64,000 bases of DNA from Trichostrongylus colubriformis (taxonomy: Eukaryota; Nematoda; Chromadorea; Rhabditida; Trichostrongylidae), in NCBI GenBank assembly GCA_963978905.1, contig OZ022261.1, forward strand, positions 36,722,130 through 36,786,129, written 5' to 3'. Shown in pieces: positions 56,826 through 64,000 of this stretch. The notes under the pieces are model-generated. The model was not told where the DNA came from, ran no database searches, and saw only the letters and a list, made by a program, of their open reading frames with translations. The position numbers and the translations under genes were made by a program. Every line of letters starts with the position of its first letter. The stretch's first letter is position 1.

Positions 56826-59149
56826 GCGCTAACCAGTTCCCGGTTCAATTTCACCTTTTTAGTTCATTACTAGGCTGTGCTGTGAACTGCAAAGCATTGG
56901 GATCCTTAGCTCGTGCTATTTCTTCTGTGAACCCAGCAACACAAAAAAATTGCCCTTTAAAACACGTCCCGTCTCGTTTATTCTCCAATGGTGCATGGGG
57001 GTGTGGGAGTCGATGGAACGTGTGGAAGTGTCTTTCATACATCCGTCGTCGTTTGAAAAACTAAGGGAAATGTGCGATTCTGTACAACTTTTGTGGCCTT
57101 TAATGGCACTCGCCGCGAAAATTATCGATTTCTCATTTGAATCACATACCACACTCTGCCGTGCTGATTCACTGACGAAATATGTATTGCCGTCTGAGGC
57201 ATTCGGCCTCTATCCTCTGTACGCTGTTCCTTCTCAGACCCAGCGCTTTGCTCTCTAAAAATGCCTTAAAACTTGAATATTCTCTGAAAATCAGAAAGGC
57301 ACCAGTAGTTAGAGTTTTTCCAATAGTTTGCTTCCTTCAATTTTACTGAATCTTTTCCACTGTTCTGAAGGCGGTCCCTGAGGAGACTTTGAATGTCATC
57401 TGGAGACCACTCTTTGAAAAAGTGTCGAATTCGTATGGCTGATGCATGGTGAAGTTTCGAACGGAAATACATATAAGAGAGAACGTCAAGGGTACATAGG
57501 GGACACTTAGAGATTTTGCTTCTTTTCCGCCTTTCTTTATTTTGATGTGCGAAATCTTATTAATTCCTCATGATCGAAATTGTGAAAAGTACAGGATCCT
57601 TGAAAGACCAGCGTTTCAAGCTCTTTCTAGGGTAGAAGGCGGCACTAGCGTTTCGACTTGCAGACAGTCTGGTCATCGATTCGATATTTGCGCGCAAATG
57701 CTTTCTTTTTTTGCTAGCGGCTGTGTCCTCTTCATTTCATTCACTTACTGTACACCCCCTTTGCTCAGGCATTGGCTTTCGGAGGGTCACCACTGGAAGC
57801 TGAGTCTGTCGCTGTTCTTTATCCGTCTTCACTATAACTGTTTGGCTAGTGATGCAGGGGAAGGGGTTCAAGATGTTCTGCGGTTCTAGTTATACAACAT
57901 CTATGTAGTACTCAAGCGCGACTTAGAAAAAATTCTCAAAAAAGCCTGCACTTTTACTGCTAATACCGCTCCTGTTTGTCCACGCTCCACTTTTCATATT
58001 GACGTATTGAATTCCAATATCATCTGATGGGATGCTATGCAGCCTCTTGTCATCATTCGATAGCAATGTCAACATTCGGACTATCCATTTTCGAGATTCA
58101 GAAAAACGAACTAAATGTACGCTGGGCCGTATTTTTGCTGAGTGTCAGTAAGTTATCTTAAGGGTAGGTGGAGCTAAACATCACAAGCACGGTATACATC
58201 CTATCTGCCCATACCTGCAGTGGTAATCCAGCAGAGGAATTTCTAACAAAAATGTTCGCTTTAACGATTCGAGGAAAACATCTGTGGTAGAAGTGATCTT
58301 TGATCTGCTGTCTGCGGTATTCACCACCCCCTCGCTTCCGCTCTCCATTATTGTTTCCCTTTCTGTCGGCAATGTTGCCCGCGTCTCCTTCAACTTCTGT
58401 CCGCTACTGCATAAACTTGACATGGCCTTTGTATAGAGAATTCCCATTACTATTTAAATCAATCATTACTGTTATATTACCACATCATTACTATGGGAAG
58501 AATCGGAGTTCTCTTTTTATTCGTAAAGAACCATTTTAGCATGGCATACACCGCATTGTGAAAGCTCTGTGGTTATCTGTAAATATTAAGCAATGTCTTT
58601 TTTCTGTAACTTTCCGAAGTTGTCATCAGTTTTGTAAATTACAATTTTTTGAAACTTCCTGATTCAACCAATCTGGACTCTACAGTACGCATTTACTACG
58701 TAATTAGTTCGGTTGATGGGGGTCTCGTCCTACTTTTTTTTTTCAAGAAGATTGCTTGCAAAGCTAAAGAATGGGGCAAAAGGAAATATGGGCGTTGTGC
58801 TGTGGCGGGGGGAGGGCCAGCAATTTTGGCCCGAGCTCGGTGCACTTGCGGTAAAGTCAGTGACCGAATGTCTCCGAATTTATGACACACTTAGTGCAAT
58901 TAGTTGACGTTAAGTTTCGTTTGGGTTCAACGGAAGAAGCTTCGAACAGTTTGTGTTCATCCATCCCGGCGCTCCTTTTCGTAGGCTTGGACGAATAACC
59001 ACATCCCCTTGTCACAATTGCCATGTCCGCCGAAATTTCAAAGCATCCAGATCATACCGTAATGCACATCGACCTGTTCCCTATACATCAAAATTTAAAC
59101 AGTGTGGCGTAGAAACGAAGCTCATTTTAGCCGTTTGAAGACACTGGGA
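56826..59149. other. No gene recognised
   Basis: ORFs 56950-57258 (+), 57542-57889 (+) and 58181-58447 (-) have no recognisable domain or consistent splice sites. Confidence 0.4.
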
Positions 59150-59610
59150 GGTGGCCATATTCAGCCTACGGTGAGCCTTACCGTAACGCGTGCAGTTCGT
59201 TAAGTTGCAGACATTGCACACAGGACACTTTTTTGAGACGCCGAGTGTGAATTCCATGGATTTTTTTGAACAACGAACACCTTTTTTCTTACTATTTGGC
59301 TTACTTTACCATTAATTGTTACACTTTTTTGATGCTTTTCATTGTTTCACTTATTTCACATCATCATAAATGAATGAAATACACCCTACGAGACAACAAA
59401 TGACATCTACCTTAGCCAACAATTTGAAAAGGCGATGTTGCAGTTTGAAGAGATGCGCGGGAGATGCCAATACCGACCACAACGTTGCGTTTTTGAATCC
59501 GGGTTTCTCTACCGATTATCGCTTCTAACCTCGAGTGTTTGTTTCAAACCGATCATTTCTTTCCATCTTCCTTCTTCTTCCGACCCCTCCCGGTTGCTAT
59601 AAGACATCCT
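59150..59610 (+). repeat. ACCGTGA..GAGTGTGAATTC repeat, copy 3 (longest)
   Basis: Begins cagcctacggtgagccttac with cgtaac and continues gcagttcgttaagttgcaga, gccgagtgtgaattccatgg, cgaacaccttttttcttact, tgtttcacttatttcacatc, then ccgattatcgcttctaacct and cccctcccggttgctat. It includes all segments found separately in the other copies. Confidence 0.78.
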
Positions 59611-60317
59611 TTTGTAACTGTGGCGGTACCGTAACGTGCACTCAGCCTCGTTGTCACCGCCCTTGTGCGCCGCATAGCGTCGAACATAAAATCAGCTTTA
59701 GGGTGTGGCCATGCACTTCTTACTAGCAACATTGTTATTACTGTTGTTATTATTATTAGCAATACAATAACACAATTTTTTCATCACTTTACCGTAGAAC
59801 TAATCACAAGCAAATAGTGCTCCTTTGCGAGTCATAGCTACATTCTTTCTTGATTTAATTGACGCAACTGAACATAAAACTTATAGCGCTAAAGTGGTAA
59901 GACACCGATAAACGGCAGAGATCAACGTTCGCCTCTAAAGTTGAGGATAGAATAAGATTTTTCGATTGCTACCAGTGCAAGACCATTACCAAGGATTACT
60001 GGCAAGTTTCATGTGGTTGGACGTTTCATGGTAAGCGATGGGAACTTATTAAAAGAAGCCACTAACACTGGTATATCAAAAGATTGCTGTGGTCAAGCAA
60101 TCGCCCGAAGAGACTGATCAGCTGTAACAATGCTATGCTCCCGACACAAGCCATCGCTCAAGGTCAGCTCGAATTCAGTGACGTCTGCTAGACTCGGGCA
60201 AGTGAACACGAATGTGTTGCGTAGACCGGCGCTAACGCGCTGCGCAAGTTCAAAGATGGCCAGTAACGTTGATTGTGTGAAGGTTTTATCGTGAGGACAT
60301 GGTTTCGTAGCCGCGGT
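59611..60317. other. No gene recognised
   Basis: No ORF or repeat assignment except a short ttattattatt run near 59745. Confidence 0.4.
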
Positions 60318-60480
60318 GTTTTGCGACGCGATGCGTGCGAGTCGAGACCGCCATATGCTGTTGGGTCCTGAGTTGATAACGCCCACATGAATGGGTAGGA
60401 CATGGTCTTGGGACCCAACGAGGTTTGGCGTCCTTAGTCGCTTTAGCGCCGCACATCGAATGCAGCGCGAAATGCGAATT
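60318..60480. repeat. Compact GCGAGCT..TTGGGTCC foldback
   Basis: The left arm gcgacgcgatgcgtgcgagt, then ccatatgctgttgggtcctg, is mirrored by the right arm cttgggacccaacgaggttt, then gcgccgcacatcgaatgcag. The two arms lie close together, making this the best small example of the family. Confidence 0.6.
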
Positions 60481-61090
60481 CCTATACAGATGATACACAC
60501 CTATTGCCTGACCTTTTTTGTTCCTTTATTTGCTGACAGCGATGGATCTCAAATGCTCTTTTTCGTAGCTTTCAGATTTGTCATTCTCGAAAAACTGCTT
60601 GGCCTGGGAACTGGTAAAAAATCCTTGGACAATCACTCGTACTATCCAGCCATGCATTCATTCACCCATAACTGTCTACCGTCATTTTTATCCCGGGTCC
60701 TGACCCATTGTTGCACCTGCAGTTGAGCATGAGTTGTTCCTTCCTAAGCGAGTGCTCTCTGTAGCGTACATCGAAATTGATTTAATGGCAATCATTACAT
60801 GCTGCAGCTGTGACGATGCTAGAATATTTTTCCAACAACTTCCACATCGGTTCCCCTTAGACTGACTTTTGAAACGATTTACTGTTTTCTCTTAACTTGC
60901 TGAATTTGCTGAGTTGCAGCGCTAGCTTACCATTCGTTCGCCCTGTTCAATTATCTCTGTTTCTGCTTGCGATGATGTCCAGCTTCAGCTGGAGGAAGGT
61001 CCTTTCGAGCTCGTTTTCGCCCGCCACTGAGGCCGTGTTCATACTCAGCAACTGGTCACGCGACGGGCCCAGTATCGAAACTTTTGAAGC
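60481..61090. other. No gene recognised
   Basis: No ORF with a domain; no repeat assigned. Confidence 0.4.
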
Positions 61091-61514
61091 AGTCGTCCAC
61101 GGAAAAAAGAGTTTTTCTGCCACCCATATATTTATGTTGTACTTGCCTAATGCGGACTGTATGCAAAGTTTTACGCGGATAAATGTGAATCCGGCTTAGA
61201 TACAGCACCACAAAGTCTCGGCCGGGTGGGCGGAGCCTCCGAGCAACAATTGTCCAACCCGTCGTCCATCGCGGTCGGAGACGCATTGTAGGAACTGAAA
61301 AATACGTAAATAGTCCTACTATTCGTCCCCAGCCCCAGCAGACGACAGGAAGGAGCTTTCGCTCGAAGTCCTTGCCCGGCCGGTCGAGGATTTGGGGAGC
61401 TGTATCTTAACCGAATTCTCGCTTTTCCGTGTGAGACTTTGCATGCAGCCCTTTTTGGACAAATACAACATAGATATATGGGTAACAAGAAACTCACATT
61501 TCCGTGGACGATTC
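61091..61514. repeat. ATCGTNCACGGAAAAA foldback, copy 3
   Basis: Left tcgtccacggaaaaaagagt and right aactcacatttccgtggacg with attcc. Inner arms atccggcttagatacagcac and gagctgtatcttaaccgaat. Centre with gtccatcgcggtcggagacg, as in copy 1. Translations of the arms produce ORFs 61056-61286 and 61171-61497 (-). Confidence 0.82.
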
Positions 61515-64000
61515 CTTTAATGATGGCGATGCCGTCCTGCCGCGCATGTGCTCCGCCTAGAAATTCCAGTGGCCAACTACATAGTCCATAACACAGAATT
61601 GATGTTTTTTCGGATTTTGCTTCTTTCCCATGCTTTGTGTCTGCTGCGCTACCACGGAGTAATTCCTTTTTTTGTTTTTCGATAACATTTTACACAAATT
61701 TTCATCCCCATTTCCCGTGGGCTTACTGTTGATCAAGTCCATCGCGATTGTTTATTAATGAAGGAGCCTGAATTTTTAAATTTTAACAAAGGTAGTAACT
61801 ATCGGCCGCTAGTCTAAGTTCCCGTTATTGTGTCTTTGCTTATTCTTGCGACAACACCGTTGCCATCCACCGAATCAAGGTCAACTGAACCTGTTTCTTC
61901 ATAAGCAAACCCTCGCGTTTCCTTATTTGGCAACATTGTGGAATTCACTATCGGTACCATATGAAACAATGACTAAACGGAACAGGTAAATTTGCAAAGC
62001 GAAGCCGTAGTTTCGGAAACTGCGGCTCAGTACTGTCAAATTTACCCGTTTTGGGTTTTTCTGAAACGAATTTGTTTTGATAGTTTGCATGAGCGATGTT
62101 TTGCATTACACCATTTTGATTTACATGAAGTTTTGAATGTAGTACTTCCAATGTGTCGAATTTTGGTAATGATTGCTTCAGTTTGTGTTTATACTTGTAG
62201 AATGTATCTACTCACAAGAGAAAAATTGTCATCATCTGAAAGGAAAGCAACATTCTATCCTTCTCATACTTTCTGAACGGAATTCTTGGTTGTGGGCACG
62301 TGCATCTTGGGTACTACTGGGCTGACTGATAGGTGCTGCTCCGTGATCTGCGTCTCTTTGCCATGCTAGGGCTGGAGCTAGCTAACGGATAGCGCGTAAA
62401 TGTACACGCTCACGGTCTCGGGTGCTGTCTCGTAAAGGCTCAGATGACCGCAACGTAAAAATGTGGCCCTCCCTCCCCACCTTCAGTAGTACCTCACTAT
62501 CCCTGATAAGGTGCCGTATCTTGGTTCCGGTTCGTTGCCTTCAAGCCATTTTTGAGTGAATGTACTTTAAGGCGAACCCCTAATTGTTCGCACTTCAAAC
62601 AGCTGAATTTCCAGTACATATGGGAGCCTATTGTGATTTCAGTGACCTCGTGTAGTATGAAATCGGCTGAATACATCAACATCCGCATTTCAACACTATA
62701 TCCATCGATTTTTGACCATAAATTAAAAGAAAATCAAAAGAAAAGAAAGAGGAACCATAAATTTGAAGAATACTTCCAAAATAGACCGTTTTTGACAGTA
62801 TATATGGCTATTTATAGACTAACCGGGTGAGAGCAGTCCCTTTATAATTGCTTCAGGTTGAGCTAGTGAAAAGTCATAGTTCGGCCTATAATCCTCGATA
62901 CATTATTTGAACCATGACGTTGACGAATCGCTAAAGGATTTTTTTGTCGTCTGTTGATTGATTTATGATGAGCTCTCCTGTCCAGCGGATCTGTTTTGGT
63001 GGAGTGTTTTTAATGCCACGGTGCCCTAACCATATCGTTGCTTTCATAGACAGGCTGATCATCTACCTCAGGGACGACATGATTCTCAGGAGGGTGTACG
63101 GTAGATAGTTTAAGTGCTGAAGCTGCCTCATCAGTTTGTATGAATTTGTTAACTTTTTAAGCTTCACAACGCAGAATCTATTCCTCTTTGATTTTTCTTC
63201 TGCTCAGTAATGCAGCCATGAATTTCGCCTGCTTCACATTATTGTGTATCTCGTGTGTTGAGCATCTCAGGTTTTTCGGCAACGTGCAGCTGTTGAAACA
63301 TTAAGACCACCCACGAAGGTCTAGCGCATGGTAATAGCACCCGTCTCCACCTCCATGCCGCCCATTGAACTTGCTATGCGCTAACATACAAAGAACATAA
63401 ATATTCGCTGGCTGCTTATCGCTCAGACAGACGAAGATGGTTTAGGGGCGGCGGGACGAGAGGACGACCTCGATTTTGAAATTGGCGCGAAATAGCAGCA
63501 TCCAGTGCTATTCGATCATCAACACCTCCATCCTTTTTCCCGTGCGCTATGTAACTCCAAAACTGCTCCAAATCATGCTCAGGAATCTGCTTTTAAATTT
63601 AATACTAGAGGCCGTTCCGAGATGCCTTATTAGATATTCCTTGTGTCCCATCAATTCATTTGATATTAACAGAAAAAAGAAATGATAATGAATAAGCAGT
63701 TATAATTGTCTTACGCTTTAGATTATTCACGCGCTAAATCGTTTGATCTCGAGAAATCGAGGGGGACCTTTTTAATACAGCACCGTTTGATAATATGTGC
63801 ATCTTACCTTCACTTTTTTCTATGGACGTCCTTGATATTTTTCTCTGACTTTTCATAGCAGTGAAATCCTAGTTCTGCAGTGCCAATAACCAGGAATCAG
63901 GAATGGCTTCAAAAACTATAGATTGACTTGCTAGAAAATTTCGAGTTTGTAAAATATGATAAATCTGAGAATTTGATTTCGTTTTCATTTCGTTTTCATT
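61515..64000. other. No gene recognised to the window end
   Basis: AT-rich sequence with short ORFs (61992-62276 +, 62552-62830 +, 63476-63685 +) that show no domain, and no clear repeat family. An upstream or downstream gene beyond the window cannot be excluded. Confidence 0.4.

Noticed and set aside
58181..58447. Minus-strand 88-residue ORF as an exon
   Set aside because: A donor-like gtatgg follows part of it, but there is no acceptor upstream and no recognisable protein.

Overview
The window looks like nuclear DNA of a clade V (strongylid, hookworm-like) nematode. Three observations support this. One protein-coding gene can be reconstructed and is cut into 13 small exons by introns of 89 to about 2,400 bp. 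A nematode-type RTE retrotransposon copy and other degenerate transposon remnants are present. Most of the rest is non-coding DNA packed with foldback repeats. There are no operon-like gene runs or bacterial-style genes. The species call is an inference; the nematode/hookworm assignment rests on gene architecture and repeat types, not on a database match.

The gene runs on the + strand from 35772 to 47004. Its exons join, with phase preserved at all 12 introns, into a 380-residue ethanolamine-phosphate cytidylyltransferase (PCYT2/ECT). This enzyme makes CDP-ethanolamine in the Kennedy pathway to phosphatidylethanolamine. Both nucleotidyltransferase domains are present (HFGH at residues 23-26, HVGH at 214-217), as is the RTAGVSTT signature of the first domain. 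Several introns carry repeats found elsewhere in the window. One further candidate exon (23273-23442, +) was found but could not be joined to a gene.

Layout: 1-744 is the right part of a Mutator-like terminal-inverted-repeat (TIR) element cut by the window edge. 3190-5720 holds two tandem arrays (about 143 bp and about 250 bp units). 6247-6444 is a cluster of five perfect GC-rich hairpins. 7-24 kb is mostly repeat-derived DNA, including a 1.3 kb near-perfect palindrome with Tc1/mariner-like ends (15334-16656) and a nested TIR element with an intact 9-bp target duplication (18102-18331). 25.3-28.6 kb has two minus-strand LINE remnants, CR1-like and RTE. 31.5-32.7 kb is a decayed piggyBac transposase. 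35.7-47.0 kb is PCYT2. 47-64 kb is intergenic, with a multi-level nest of elements at 55455-56825 and scattered foldbacks.

The non-coding content resolves into recurring families: a GGGTGTGTACCC Mutator-like TIR family, a NotI-site (GCGGCCGC) foldback, an ATCGTNCACGGAAAAA foldback, a GGGTCA G-run MITE, a Tc1-like CAGTTAGTGCCG foldback, and several diffuse families. Nearly all are palindromic, so much of the window could fold into long double-stranded RNA if transcribed. Nothing seen is convincingly a new protein-based system. The most unusual structures are the hairpin cluster, the giant palindrome, two isolated perfect hairpins and the non-standard GTC splice donors of PCYT2.
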